The notes: a model not told the origin generated them from the sequence alone. DNA of 64,000 bases from Psychrobacter sp. NG25 (GCF_015234355.1 NZ_JADGMV010000001.1:496001-560000), one strand, 5' to 3'; positions 29,535-39,421 are shown, counted from the first letter of the stretch. A program made the numbers and translations.

Positions 29535-30776
29535 CTACATCTGCCGTTTGAGCAAATAGCCACCCAATATCGCACTAGCGATGATCGGTAGTAGCACCAT
29601 CAATAATGGCGAAAACCCAGTCGCGAGCGAGACAAAACCAACCAAATCTTGCACGTAGCTAAACAGCAAACCAAACAATAACGCCACCACAATACGCAAA
29701 CCCAAGCTATGTGTACGCAGTGAGCCAAAGACGAATGAGCAGGCGACGATCACCAATGACAGAATAGACAACGGCGATAGCAGCTTTTGCCAAAATGCCA
29801 GCTCATGACTTAAGGAGCGTGTGCCTTGTTGGCCCATAAACTGACGATGCTCATACAATTGGGTCAGAGATAAATCCTCTGCCTTACGAGTGAGTAAATA
29901 CACCGACTCAGGGGCAAACGGCAGGCTTAAAGTATCTGACGGTGAGATGGCTTGACTGCTATCAAAACCCTGACCGATATTCAGTTTGGTCATATTATTC
30001 AGCTGCCACTCGTAACGATACTGCTCGCTTGGCTCATCAGTAGTGGTATCAAGTGGTTCGCGACCGATATATTGTCCATCTTCCGCATGAACAGCCGTTT
30101 GTAAGCTACCATTATTATCCAAATGCCAACGCTTTACCTCACCGATATTACCTTGCACATCGGCATAATCAATATACAGAACGTCGCTACCATCAGGCGT
30201 TGTACTACCATCCTCTGCGCTATCAAAACGGGGCTGCACTGTCCAATAGCCGCGTACTGATGTGACCAACGAACGGCTATCTGCATCATTGATCTCTTTT
30301 GCTAACTGATTAGAAGAAGGTAAGACAAACTGATTGATCGCCAGTGCAATTAACACAAAAATCATTGCAGGCTGTAGTACCCAGCCGACGATGCGATACA
30401 CACTCACACCAGCAGCACGCATCACCACCAGCTCGCTTTTGTTAGCGAGTAAGCCCAAGCCTACTACGGCACCGAGTAATGCACCCGTTGGAATAAACTG
30501 CTCTAAAAAGTAAGGCGAGCGATAAAAAATATACTTAATCGCCGAACCCATCGTATAACTGTCATCTAGTGAGTCAAGCTCTGACAAATAAGAGAATACC
30601 AGTTGCAAAGCCCACAGACCTAAAACTGCGCCGATAATCGCGAGCAATGCATTGAGTTTGACGTAGCGGCTAAGGACTTTTAGATTGGCAGGTCTTTTGG
30701 CAAACTTAGCTTTAGGGTTTTGAGAGCCAGTGTTTGGAGACTTAGCATTCTGAGATTTAGAGAATAAAGCACTCAT
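29535..30776 (-). CDS. lptG: LPS export permease LptG
   Basis: LptG is one of the two inner-membrane subunits of the LptB2FG transporter that extracts lipopolysaccharide or lipooligosaccharide and passes it to LptC/LptA. The 413-aa protein has the YjgP/YjgQ layout: helices around residues 35-60, 95-120 and 130-150, a large periplasmic beta-jellyroll (about 155-300), and three C-terminal helices. It starts with a polar Lys/Pro/Asn-rich N-terminal extension of about 30 residues. Its ATG overlaps the lptF stop codon (TAATG), so translation is probably coupled. Confidence 0.93.
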   Translation of the reverse strand: MSALFSKSQNAKSPNTGSQNPKAKFAKRPANLKVLSRYVKLNALLAIIGAVLGLWALQLVFSYLSELDSLDDSYTMGSAIKYIFYRSPYFLEQFIPTGALLGAVVGLGLLANKSELVVMRAAGVSVYRIVGWVLQPAMIFVLIALAINQFVLPSSNQLAKEINDADSRSLVTSVRGYWTVQPRFDSAEDGSTTPDGSDVLYIDYADVQGNIGEVKRWHLDNNGSLQTAVHAEDGQYIGREPLDTTTDEPSEQYRYEWQLNNMTKLNIGQGFDSSQAISPSDTLSLPFAPESVYLLTRKAEDLSLTQLYEHRQFMGQQGTRSLSHELAFWQKLLSPLSILSLVIVACSFVFGSLRTHSLGLRIVVALLFGLLFSYVQDLVGFVSLATGFSPLLMVLLPIIASAILGGYLLKRQM

Positions 30777-32074
30777 TAAGGTTGTCCTCCTAGTGAGCCA
30801 TTGCTCTGACTGTCGATAACCGTTAGTGGCTTATTCTCTTGTTTGCGAAAGCGTAATCGATGCTGCACACGGCTGCCCCAGTTCAGATAAAGCGCTAGTG
30901 CCATAAATCCAAGCACCAGCCATGCATTAGCCCATACACTCACACTGCCTTTACTTACGGCATTTTTGAGTGAAATAATACCCAGTGCGCAGCTGACGAA
31001 TAATAAAATAGAAGGGAACAAACGCAGCCAGCGACCTTGACGCGGACGTACTTGCGCGAGTGGCACAGCTAGCATAGGCGCGATAATCATCAACCACGGT
31101 AAAGCAAAACGATATCCAAGCTCACCTTGTGCTGCTCGTAGTGCACTGGTATTACCCACTTGCCCGCTGCCAGTCGCCGCTTGCCATAGTGGACCTATCG
31201 CTTGCGTTTCGATATTGTCTTCGGTTACCGCTTCTTTGGATGATTCAGTCAACGTGATGCGGTAACGATCAAAGCCCACTTGATTGTATTTCAGACTGCC
31301 TGCACCAACCTCATAACGGCGACCTTGGAATAAATCCAACTGGGTCACGCCGCTATCTCCCGTGTCTACTTGTTCAGCACGATTGGCGAGTGTGATGGTG
31401 TCTTTGCTGATATTAGCATTTACAACGGCGGCTGGCAGGTCTGGTATATCTAATGATTCTGCTGTTTCTGGGTCGATACTATTACTGGTATCAACCGCTG
31501 TCTTCTTAGCAGCACTACCCTTTGCTTCAGGTTCGGACTGAACAAGTATCACATTCTGTAATTGTTTTTTATCGTCACTCAAGCTGCCGACATACAAATG
31601 ATAATTGCCACTACTGATAAATTCATTCGGACGTATCAAATCAAAAGCACTGGTCAACGCTTGCTGCTGCCAAACACTCTCAGAAGAGCGTACACCCCAC
31701 GGTTTTCCGACAATTGAGAGCGCAGCTTCACCGACGAACAGTGCCAATATCAAGGGCGTTATCAAGCGGGCAAGCTTACCGCGCGAGACGCCACTGGCAT
31801 TGATGACGGCCATTTCTTGATCGACGTACAGGCGCCCAAACACTAGCATGAGTGCGATAAAAAACGCTAAAGGTAGAATCAGCTCTAAAAAGTACGGCAA
31901 ATTATAACCAATGATGGTAAATAATAAGCTGACATCTAGATTACCTTCTGCTGCAATGCCAAAGTAACGTATCAAACGACCACCAAGCATCATCACCACT
32001 AAAAACCCCAATACCAGAGCAGTGGTTGAGGCAACTTGTTGGGTCATGTAGCGGCGTAATATCACAATAGGCAC
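30776..32074 (-). CDS. lptF: LPS export permease LptF
   Basis: LptF is the partner permease of LptG. The 432-aa protein keeps the family N-terminus (RRYMTQQVASTT), the VINASGVSRGKLARL segment and a periplasmic domain. That domain contains a Ser/Glu/Ala-rich insert around residues 175-215, longer than in E. coli (366 aa). The GTG at 32074 has a weak site; a second GTG three codons later, 8 bases after AAGAG, is an equally good or better start. The two genes form an lptF-lptG operon. Confidence 0.93.
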   Translation of the reverse strand: MPIVILRRYMTQQVASTTALVLGFLVVMMLGGRLIRYFGIAAEGNLDVSLLFTIIGYNLPYFLELILPLAFFIALMLVFGRLYVDQEMAVINASGVSRGKLARLITPLILALFVGEAALSIVGKPWGVRSSESVWQQQALTSAFDLIRPNEFISSGNYHLYVGSLSDDKKQLQNVILVQSEPEAKGSAAKKTAVDTSNSIDPETAESLDIPDLPAAVVNANISKDTITLANRAEQVDTGDSGVTQLDLFQGRRYEVGAGSLKYNQVGFDRYRITLTESSKEAVTEDNIETQAIGPLWQAATGSGQVGNTSALRAAQGELGYRFALPWLMIIAPMLAVPLAQVRPRQGRWLRLFPSILLFVSCALGIISLKNAVSKGSVSVWANAWLVLGFMALALYLNWGSRVQHRLRFRKQENKPLTVIDSQSNGSLGGQP

Positions 32075-32588
32075 TCTTAAAAAGGGTTGGTATTCGCACT
32101 CATTAATTACACAATTATTGACAGAGTACTGACAAATTCAAGCGCGATAATTGCGTATTATAGAGACAGCACCACTCAGTCAGAGACTTAAGCAGGTATA
32201 AAAATAACAGCGTCACTTGTTAGCGACACCCTATAAATACTGGCGATAAAGATAACCGCTAATGCTAGCATGTTTTGCCTAAAAATGGCGGTGAAATGTG
32301 TTTGGAAACATTACATTCTTATTACTGACTGCCCATCCTATACAGTAGATGATAGACCATAAGGCAGTAAATGAAAGGTATATTCGGTATCAATCATATT
32401 AACAGTGAGGCCTGTAGCAATGCTTAAGTGGACCGCGCTTATGTTGTGAGGTTTTGCTTTATTTATTTTAGAAAGGTTTGTTTGTCATTCGTATCATGAA
32501 ATGCGGATGACTGAGATTAATTGCTAGACTGAATGACATCTGTTGAATATTCAAAAAATATGTTTATGCCATACGGAGAATAAAACTT
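32075..32588. other. Divergent promoter region lptF / cysteine hydrolase
   Basis: These 514 bp separate outward-facing genes, so both promoters should lie here. No coding frame, repeat family or RNA gene was recognised. Confidence 0.5.
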
Positions 32589-33206
32589 GTGAATAAAACC
32601 ACGTCTATACCCTCTACTCTACTTGAGCTCGCAGGCGGCTCATTCGATACGCTCGATTGGTCCAATTGCGCTATCGTCCTTATCGATTATCAAAACGAAT
32701 ATGTCGATGGTGCCATGCCATTAGGACAAGCTGGCGCTAAAGCTATCGCAAACGCACGCCTACTGCTGGACAAAGCCCGTCAGCAAGACATCCCTGTCTT
32801 TCATATCATGCATCACGGCCCAGAGAATGGCAATGTCTTTGATCCTTTATCACCCAATATCGAGATTGTTGAGCCATTAAAGCCACATGATGGCGAGACA
32901 GTAATAGCCAAAAAGCATCCAAATGCCTTTCATGATACACAGCTACAATCATTGATTTCATCAGCAGAAAAGCAGCAGATTATCTTTGCTGGCTTTATGA
33001 GTCATATGTGTGTCAGCTCAACCGCCCGCGCCGCATTTGATTTGGGTTTTCAAAACTTTGTGTGCCATGACGCCTGTGCCACTCGTGATCTACCTAGTGC
33101 CACAAAAGAAACGATAAGCGCCGATGTCATGCATGACATTGCCATGGCAGCGCTACAAGATAGATTTAGCGCATTAGTAACAACGGATGAATTGGTTAAC
33201 GGCTAG
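32589..33206 (+). CDS. Isochorismatase-family cysteine hydrolase
   Basis: This 205-aa protein has the family triad: Asp33 in VLIDYQNEY, Lys near 108-109 in AKKHPNAF and Cys near 141 in SHMCVSS. The cis-peptide and substrate elements (GFMSHMC) are typical of cysteine hydrolases such as nicotinamidases and isochorismatases. The exact substrate cannot be named. It starts with GTG, preceded by GGAG about 12 bases upstream. Its TAG stop lies in the CTAG that begins the next repeat element. Confidence 0.87.
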   Translation: MNKTTSIPSTLLELAGGSFDTLDWSNCAIVLIDYQNEYVDGAMPLGQAGAKAIANARLLLDKARQQDIPVFHIMHHGPENGNVFDPLSPNIEIVEPLKPHDGETVIAKKHPNAFHDTQLQSLISSAEKQQIIFAGFMSHMCVSSTARAAFDLGFQNFVCHDACATRDLPSATKETISADVMHDIAMAALQDRFSALVTTDELVNG

Positions 33207-33367
33207 GGCATATCCTCAATTCAAGCGATAGTCATCTAACTGGGTTAAAAATGGCTAAATTTTGCCAAACATCGTCAAATAGCTGGTCAATATCTCGATA
33301 TTATCTACACTACTTTTCTCGTTTGACGGCAACTTATCTCCATTTTTGAAATGAGGACACACCCTAG
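33203..33367 (+). mobile_element. MITE-like element, family A, copy 2
   Basis: This 165-bp copy has CTAG on both sides. Its ends are GGCATATCCTCA and, as complement, GGTGTGTCCTCA. The interior matches copy 1 well, for example AAAAATGGCTAAAT and GTCAAATAGCTGGT. It starts inside the stop codon of the upstream hydrolase and has no coding content. Confidence 0.8.
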
Positions 33368-33612
33368 TTTAATATCTTACTTAATATGACTCACCATAAA
33401 CCATTGATACCGTATTAAATGATTGTGTAAATTGGTACAGCAGAATGGTTCAAACTCATTACCCAAGACTTGCTAACTGCGCACTGTCATCGCAATATGC
33501 TACACTATTGTGGTTGCTCGATAGACCAAATAATCTAATAATCTAATAATCTGACAGGTACAAGCAATCGCACAAATCCTGCAATTTTCATAACTCTAAT
33601 AAGGATAACTAT
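33368..33612. other. pepA upstream region
   Basis: These 245 bp between the repeat element and pepA include three tandem copies of AATAATCT at 33529-33552. An AAGGATA ribosome site precedes the pepA ATG. No gene was seen. Confidence 0.5.
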
Positions 33613-35259
33613 ATGAATATTAAATTATCTCAGCACCTACCAAAGACTCATACACAAAAAATTCTAAAAAAAGAAGCAAAGAGCAAAGATGAAGCTTGTT
33701 TAGTCGTTTTAATCGATGACAAGAAAAACATCTTGGCTGAATCTGCTCTGACCGATTACACGGCACGTATTGAGCAATTGATTGACGTGTCACACTTCAA
33801 AGGTAAGGCTGGTGAAACGGTTGTCGATTATGCATTGGCAGGCGACAAAAAAACCACCAAGCAAAACCCTGTACAACTATTACTAGTCGGTGTGGGCAAT
33901 ACGGATAAGTTTAACAATACTGTTCTACAAAAAATTGCCAACACTATTTATAGCAGTACGCAAAAGCGCGTGTCTTCTATTACTGTCGCATTGGGTGATG
34001 CTCTAGAAGAAAATCACTTCGGTCAATTTGCTCTTAATCTGTTGGCAGCGAGCTACCGCTTTGATAAATATAAATCTGAGCAAGCGACGCCTGTACTAAC
34101 TGATATCTACCTAGTTGCTGATGCTGCATTACAGCCTGCGCTAGCATTTGCACAGTCAGTATTTGCAGGTCAGAGTCTGACTCGCGATGTAGCCAATGAA
34201 CCAGGTAACATCTGCTTCCCAGCTTACATGGCAGAAAAAGCCCAAGAACTTGCAGCGACCTATCCTGACCTACTAACCGTTAAGGTACTGGGCGAAGATG
34301 AAATGTCAGCGCTAGGTATGCATTGCTTCTTAGCAGTCGCGCAAGGCTCTACCAAAGAAGGCAAGCTCGTACTCATGGAGTACCGCGGTAAGTCTAACTT
34401 CAGTAGTGATGCTGGCTCTACCAAAACAACGACTAGCAGCGCCAAAGTCAGCGGCGGTCTAAAAGCACTGGCTGATAAACTACCAACCAAGAAAGCGGCT
34501 AAAAACAACGATGCTAGTGTGCAAGCAGCAAATGATGATGCGCCTATCGTATTGGTCGGCAAAGGTGTAACGTTTGACTCAGGCGGTATCTCAATCAAGC
34601 CAGGTGCGGCGATGGATGAGATGAAATTTGACATGGGTGGTTCGGCTTCAGTACTTGGCACAATCAAAGCCTTGTGTGAAGCGCGTCTACCAATCAACGT
34701 AGTCGGCGCGCTAGCCTGTGCTGAAAACATGCCATCAGGTGATGCAACGCGCCCAGGCGATATCGTCAAAGCAATGAATGGTCTATCGGTTGAAATCTTG
34801 AATACTGATGCTGAAGGTCGCTTAGTATTGGCAGATACTTTATGCTACGTACAGCGTTATCAGCCAAAAGCTATCATTGATGTTGCAACCTTGACCGGCG
34901 CCTGTGTAGTTGCACTCGGTAGTGTTCGCTCGGCCGTCTTTAGTAATGATGAAGACGTATTGTTTGACTTAGAAAATGCCAGTAACTTATCAGGTGATCT
35001 CATTTGGCATATGCCGTTAGATGATGAATATCAAGCGCAGCTCGAATCGCCTATCGCTGATTTACAAAACATCGGTGGTAAAGGTGCAGGTGCTGTCACT
35101 GCTGCTTGCTTCTTGTCTCGCTTTGTAGAAGAAGGTCAAGCATGGGCGCATTTAGACATCGCTGGCACGGCATGGAACTCAGGTAAAGACAAAGCTGCAA
35201 CTGGTCGTCCAGTACCACTATTTATGCAATATCTAAAAAATAGTGCGGATATGGTTTAG
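33613..35259 (+). CDS. pepA: Leucyl aminopeptidase (M17 family)
   Basis: PepA is a cytosolic two-metal aminopeptidase; in E. coli it also binds DNA in Xer recombination and pyrimidine regulation. The M17 catalytic half is clear: VGKGVTFDSGGISIKPG from about residue 315, KFDMGGSA and NTDAEGRLVLADTL near 396. The protein is 548 aa against about 500 usually. The extra length is a Ser/Thr/Lys/Asp-rich stretch at about residues 263-308 just before the catalytic domain. It is followed by holC, as in E. coli (pepA-holC). Confidence 0.95.
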   Translation: MNIKLSQHLPKTHTQKILKKEAKSKDEACLVVLIDDKKNILAESALTDYTARIEQLIDVSHFKGKAGETVVDYALAGDKKTTKQNPVQLLLVGVGNTDKFNNTVLQKIANTIYSSTQKRVSSITVALGDALEENHFGQFALNLLAASYRFDKYKSEQATPVLTDIYLVADAALQPALAFAQSVFAGQSLTRDVANEPGNICFPAYMAEKAQELAATYPDLLTVKVLGEDEMSALGMHCFLAVAQGSTKEGKLVLMEYRGKSNFSSDAGSTKTTTSSAKVSGGLKALADKLPTKKAAKNNDASVQAANDDAPIVLVGKGVTFDSGGISIKPGAAMDEMKFDMGGSASVLGTIKALCEARLPINVVGALACAENMPSGDATRPGDIVKAMNGLSVEILNTDAEGRLVLADTLCYVQRYQPKAIIDVATLTGACVVALGSVRSAVFSNDEDVLFDLENASNLSGDLIWHMPLDDEYQAQLESPIADLQNIGGKGAGAVTAACFLSRFVEEGQAWAHLDIAGTAWNSGKDKAATGRPVPLFMQYLKNSADMV

Positions 35260-35266
35260 TCAATCA

Positions 35267-35336
35267 ATGACAGTCAATTTATGAAAACTATTTGATGAAA
35301 ATCACTTTATGAAAACAATTCTATGAAGATCAGTTT
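35267..35336 (+). repeat. Five 14-bp tandem units carrying ATG codons (pepA-holC junction)
   Basis: Units start at 35267, 35281, 35295, 35309 and 35323, each beginning ATGA and followed by similar sequence such as ATGAAAATCACTTT. The last unit is the holC start. Because 14 is not a multiple of 3, each of the first four units opens a frame of four or five codons ending in a TGA that overlaps the next ATG. The first ATG is 7 bases after the pepA stop. Confidence 0.8.
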
Positions 35337-35823
35337 TTATGTTTTAAGCGAGAGTAAAGCCCAAGATTTCTTGGGCTTTATTTGTCAATTGACCCAAACG
35401 GTGCTCAATAAAAGCACGCAGTCATTGCTGATTCTTATCGAAGATGATGCGTTACTGTCATCGCTTGATGAAGCACTTTGGGCACAAGAGGCCACCAGCT
35501 TTATACCACATCAATGCCTTTTGGATACGGGTGCGAAAGGTACTAATACTGAAGGCACTAATGTGGATACTGCTACTGCCCATACTGATAACCAATCGCT
35601 AGCACCTGTGCTACTTGGCAACTATATGCCAGCCGATTTTAAGGGAATCGTACTCAATACTACGATACGTCCCGTGAATACCTTTATGGCAGCGACTAGT
35701 AATGCGCAACCAACTCGAGTGCTTGAGCTGATAAAACCTGATGCGACCAGTGTTGAAGAAGGTCGTAATAAGTATAAAGCTTATCAACAATTAGGTTATG
35801 AGCTGACTCATTTCAAAGTTTAA
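35323..35823 (+). CDS. holC: DNA polymerase III chi subunit
   Basis: HolC links the clamp loader to SSB in the replisome. The 166-aa protein starts MKISFYVLSES and keeps the family's LIEDDALLSSLDEALWAQEATSFIPHQ segment and the FMAATSNAQPTRVLELI region. It carries a Thr/Asn/Ala insert (about residues 70-90) absent from E. coli HolC (147 aa). No ribosome site of note precedes the ATG; translation may depend on coupling from pepA through the tandem mini-frames described at this junction (inference). Confidence 0.88.
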   Translation: MKISFYVLSESKAQDFLGFICQLTQTVLNKSTQSLLILIEDDALLSSLDEALWAQEATSFIPHQCLLDTGAKGTNTEGTNVDTATAHTDNQSLAPVLLGNYMPADFKGIVLNTTIRPVNTFMAATSNAQPTRVLELIKPDATSVEEGRNKYKAYQQLGYELTHFKV

Positions 35824-36149
35824 GTTGCAGCCTGCCCGATAACGTCTCTTCAATTTCTCACGAAAAAGCACGATTTCTCATCAGAGAATATTCGCCAATT
35901 TTTTCATATTAAGTCTCTACCTTCAGCTTACCCGCCTATACTGGTTCGTGGTAAAGGTAGGCGCTTATCCTAAAAAATGCTACCATCCTTCGATTATTTT
36001 TCTGTTTTCACTATAAACGTCTTATTTACAGTCAAATTATTTCAAAATGGAGACAAAGCAACCGAGCGGATACTGTGTCTTTTAAGCAAGGTTAACGCAG
36101 TAACTATTTATAAATAATTTGGAGTATTGACTAAATCGAGGATGTATAG
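35824..36149. other. holC-sstT intergenic region
   Basis: This 326-bp AT-rich stretch presumably holds the sstT promoter. GAGG lies shortly before the sstT ATG. No gene or repeat was recognised. Confidence 0.45.
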
Positions 36150-37352
36150 ATGCGTTCACTAATTGCGATGTACCAGCGTATAGGGCTAGTGCCGCTCATT
36201 ATTATTGGTTTAATTTTAGGAGTATTGATTGGTTGGCTAGCTCCAGGAATCGGTATTGCATTAGGACTATTGGGTACGCTGTTTGTAGGCGCGCTAAAAG
36301 CAGTTGCTCCGATACTGGTATTTATTTTGGTTATGGCTGCTATCAGCCAACACCGTAGCGGCAACAAAGTTTATGTCAAACCTGTACTTATCATGTATAT
36401 GTTCGGCACTTTTTTGGCTGCACTGACTGCGGTAGGTGCCAGCTTTTTATTCCCGACTAACTTAGTCTTGATAAATGCAACGATTGAGCAAGTACCACCA
36501 GCCAATTTAGAAGCCGTATTGACCAACTTACTGATGAACTTGGTGGCCAACCCTATCAACGCAATCGCTGAAGCCAATTATATTGGTATTCTGGCATGGG
36601 CCATCATCATTGGTTTTGCACTGCGTCAAGCCAGTGATACTGCCCGAACAGTGGTCAGTGATTTTTCTGATGCGATCTCGCAAGTGGTCAAATGGATCAT
36701 TGCGCTAGCACCTTTCGGTATCTTAGGCTTGGTTGCAAATACCGTCGCTGAAACAGGCTTTGCTTCTCTGGCAGGTTATGCACGTATCTTGATGGTGCTT
36801 ATCGGTTGTATGCTATTTATCGCTCTAGTTGCAAACCCAATCATCGTGTTAGTCAAAACGGGTAAAAACCCTTATCCGCTAGTATTCAGATGCCTACGTG
36901 AATCAGGCATTACCGCATTCTTTACGCGCAGTTCAGCGGCCAACATTCCCGTTAACATGAACCTTGCGCGCAAACTGGGTCTGCACGAAGACACTTATTC
37001 TGTGACTATTCCACTCGGCGCCACTATCAATATGGCAGGTGCAGCGATTACGATTAACGTCTTAACGCTTGCAGCAGCACATACTTTAGGTATCGAAGTG
37101 AGCTTTGCTTCAGCACTTCTACTGAGTCTGGTCGCAACCATCAGTGCTTGCGGAGCCTCTGGTGTCGCCGGTGGTTCATTGCTACTGATTCCTCTAGCTG
37201 CTAGCTTATTCAACATTCCAAATGACATTGCTATGCAAGTGGTTGCGATTGGCTTTATCATCGGGGTGATACAAGATTCGGCAGAAACGGCGCTGAACTC
37301 GTCAACAGATGTACTATTCACAGCAGCAGCTGATCCGACGTATTCTCGTTAA
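36150..37352 (+). CDS. sstT: Sodium/serine-threonine symporter SstT
   Basis: SstT imports serine and threonine with sodium (DAACS family). The 400-aa protein begins with helices typical of the family ([20 protein letters not shown]). It carries the two re-entrant-loop signatures: a serine-rich [14 protein letters not shown] and a C-terminal [12 protein letters not shown], followed by [19 protein letters not shown]. Length and motifs match E. coli SstT (414 aa). It ends at a shared terminator with the converging gene. Confidence 0.94.
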   Translation: MRSLIAMYQRIGLVPLIIIGLILGVLIGWLAPGIGIALGLLGTLFVGALKAVAPILVFILVMAAISQHRSGNKVYVKPVLIMYMFGTFLAALTAVGASFLFPTNLVLINATIEQVPPANLEAVLTNLLMNLVANPINAIAEANYIGILAWAIIIGFALRQASDTARTVVSDFSDAISQVVKWIIALAPFGILGLVANTVAETGFASLAGYARILMVLIGCMLFIALVANPIIVLVKTGKNPYPLVFRCLRESGITAFFTRSSAANIPVNMNLARKLGLHEDTYSVTIPLGATINMAGAAITINVLTLAAAHTLGIEVSFASALLLSLVATISACGASGVAGGSLLLIPLAASLFNIPNDIAMQVVAIGFIIGVIQDSAETALNSSTDVLFTAAADPTYSR

Positions 37353-37385
37353 TTTATAAAAAATCAAACGCTATAAATAGAGAAA

Positions 37386-37425
37386 ATAAAAAAGGGCCCA
37401 ATTTATCATTGAGGCCCTTTTTTAT
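37386..37425. terminator. Bidirectional terminator between sstT and the next minus-strand gene
   Basis: AAAAAAGGGCC and GGCCCTTTTTT form a strong stem around a 14-base loop, with T-tracts on both strands. It lies between two convergent transcripts. Confidence 0.85.
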
Positions 37426-37438
37426 TGGCTATTCTTTA

Positions 37439-37978
37439 TTAGTGTCGTGGCAGCTTACCAAAAGACCAGTACACAAATATAGATGCTAATGAAATAAACA
37501 GCATGAAATATCTTAATCGTTTTTTATCACGCTCAAGTATTGCCACAGTGTCGTCATAACTACGTATAACTTTATCTTCTGACTCTAAAGTGACCACCTG
37601 CAGCCTGTTATTGGACCAACTTGGAAAACTGTCTTGTTCATACCATCCAACAGTGGCCATCTGACCAATATAGGGCTCAAAATGTTCATTTAAACCACAA
37701 CTGCGGTCAGATGTACCAAAAAATGCTTGTGAATATGCGCATGAAAACTCCAGTATTGTTTTGGTTTTTTTATCATAAAAAGCCAGATATTGGTGCGTCG
37801 ACTTTGAGTCAGGATCAGGCCTCACTCTCAAAACATCTAGCTTGCCAGAATAATAATGTAGCTCGTTTTCCTTAGGGAAACTCATATCAGGATATGCCGT
37901 CATTAGCACACCACTCACAACAAATAAATTCACAGCAAGAAAGAAATCAAGTTTTCTAATAGGAGTAAATTTTACCAC
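37439..37978 (-). CDS. Membrane-anchored protein, function unknown
   Basis: This 179-aa product has one hydrophobic segment at each end (about residues 10-28 and 152-170). Between them is a soluble, probably periplasmic, domain with two Cys (in EFSCAYS and DRSCGLNE). I recognise no named family. It starts with GTG three bases after the cbpM stop, with GAGGTG upstream, so it is the third gene of a cbpA-cbpM transcript. A link to the chaperone pair is positional only. Confidence 0.75.
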   Translation of the reverse strand: MVKFTPIRKLDFFLAVNLFVVSGVLMTAYPDMSFPKENELHYYSGKLDVLRVRPDPDSKSTHQYLAFYDKKTKTILEFSCAYSQAFFGTSDRSCGLNEHFEPYIGQMATVGWYEQDSFPSWSNNRLQVVTLESEDKVIRSYDDTVAILERDKKRLRYFMLFISLASIFVYWSFGKLPRH

Positions 37979-37981
37979 TAA

Positions 37982-38302
37982 TTATTTCACCTCAATATCC
38001 ACTTCAATCACGGGTGCTTGCAGGTCTAGTTGGCGTTTTAATTGGCGTAGTTGCTCCACCTCATCTAACAGCTCGAGTATCAGACCAATCGCAGGGACAC
38101 TGGCTTCAAAGTCGCGACTAAGTCGTGAGGCGCGGCGTACAGTCGTCAGCTGATAACCAGTAAACTGCTCTCGTTCTGGCACATCATATTCAATAATATT
38201 TTCTTCAATCAATTCGATGACCCATTGGCGCTCTTGGCCACAGGCAGATACTAGCTCATCTAAGCTCATGATAATGTCGGTCAATTCAGGCGAGTGTTTC
38301 AT
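37982..38302 (-). CDS. cbpM: Chaperone modulator CbpM
   Basis: CbpM binds the J-domain of CbpA and blocks its co-chaperone and DNA-binding activities. The 106-aa product has the MerR-like fold seen in the family: MSLDELVSACGQERQWVIELIEENII, then TTVRRASRLSRDFEASVPAIGLILELLDEVEQLR. GAGGA precedes the ATG. It follows cbpA on the same strand by 117 bases, the standard pairing. Confidence 0.9.
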   Translation of the reverse strand: MKHSPELTDIIMSLDELVSACGQERQWVIELIEENIIEYDVPEREQFTGYQLTTVRRASRLSRDFEASVPAIGLILELLDEVEQLRQLKRQLDLQAPVIEVDIEVK

Positions 38303-38419
38303 AGCTATTATCCTCGTTTGCGCTTTATTTCATCGTTATCGTATGGTCTTCATCTCTATTGCAGTGGTATCTGATTGTTATTAAGCACTGTTACTAAGCG
38401 CTATTACCAAACATTGCCA

Positions 38420-39421
38420 TTAGCGCTCTATAGTCGTCTCGGCAAAGGCTTGTTTTAATTGCTCATAAGCTTGGCTAGCCGCCTCAGTATTGATATCAGG
38501 ATTAACAATATTCAGGGTCAAATATAAATCACCCACTTGCTTGGCTGGAATACCTTTACCTTTTAATCGTAGATTGCTGCCAGACTTACTGTTTTTAGGA
38601 ATGGTCACGCCAAGCTTTCCTGCAGGCGTAGTGACCGTTATTTTTTCGCCCAAAGCCGCTTCCCATGGCGCTATATTGACAGTCTGATAGACATCAGCAC
38701 CTTCTATTCGGATATTGTCTGCATGCAGGATTTTGACTTTTAGGAATAAATCACCATTTTTACCACGACCAGCACCAGCTGCACCTTGTCCTGCTAGACG
38801 AATCTGCTTGCCATCAGTGATGCCTTTAGGGATTTTAATTTTGAGCGTTTTATTATCATAATCTACGCTGCCATTGGTCTGACGAACGGGGACGTTTAAT
38901 TTGATACTGTAGTCGTCACCATTATAGACCGAGGCCAAATCAACTGTAATCTCTGCATGCTGGTCTTGACCTTTGCTATCTTGCGACCCAAAACCGCCAC
39001 GTTGTGATTGGCCACCAGCTTGACCATTAGTCGAGCCACGTGCGCCATGACCAAATGCTGAAAAAATATCATCGAAGCGGAAACCACCATCGCCATAGGC
39101 TTCGCCATCACCGAACTGATCTTTGACATCCTCCCAACGGAATCCACCCTGACCACCATTTGTAGACTGACCACCAAAGCCACCGGCACCAGCTTGACCT
39201 GCAAAAGGATTGTCTAGCATGGCGTCATATTCGGCACGCTTGTCTTTGTCTCTGATGGTCTCGTAAGCATTATTAATCTCCGCAATCTTGTTATCAGCGT
39301 CAGGGTGATCGCTGACATCAGGATGATATTGACGAACGAGCTTACGGTATTTTTTTTTGATATCGGCGTCTGAGGCGTCTTTTTTGACCCCTAAAATGTC
39401 ATAGTAGTTTTTCTCTGCCAT
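38420..39421 (-). CDS. cbpA: Curved DNA-binding protein / DnaJ-type co-chaperone CbpA
   Basis: CbpA is a class B J-protein that stimulates DnaK and binds curved DNA in stationary phase. The 333-aa product has the J-domain with HPD (YYDILGVKK to AEYDAML), a Gly/Phe/Gln-rich linker (about residues 75-155), then two C-terminal substrate-binding domains without a zinc finger. The open frame extends 16 codons upstream, but the ATG at 39421 has GAGGA and gives the normal MAEKNYYDILG start. Confidence 0.95.
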   Translation of the reverse strand: MAEKNYYDILGVKKDASDADIKKKYRKLVRQYHPDVSDHPDADNKIAEINNAYETIRDKDKRAEYDAMLDNPFAGQAGAGGFGGQSTNGGQGGFRWEDVKDQFGDGEAYGDGGFRFDDIFSAFGHGARGSTNGQAGGQSQRGGFGSQDSKGQDQHAEITVDLASVYNGDDYSIKLNVPVRQTNGSVDYDNKTLKIKIPKGITDGKQIRLAGQGAAGAGRGKNGDLFLKVKILHADNIRIEGADVYQTVNIAPWEAALGEKITVTTPAGKLGVTIPKNSKSGSNLRLKGKGIPAKQVGDLYLTLNIVNPDINTEAASQAYEQLKQAFAETTIER

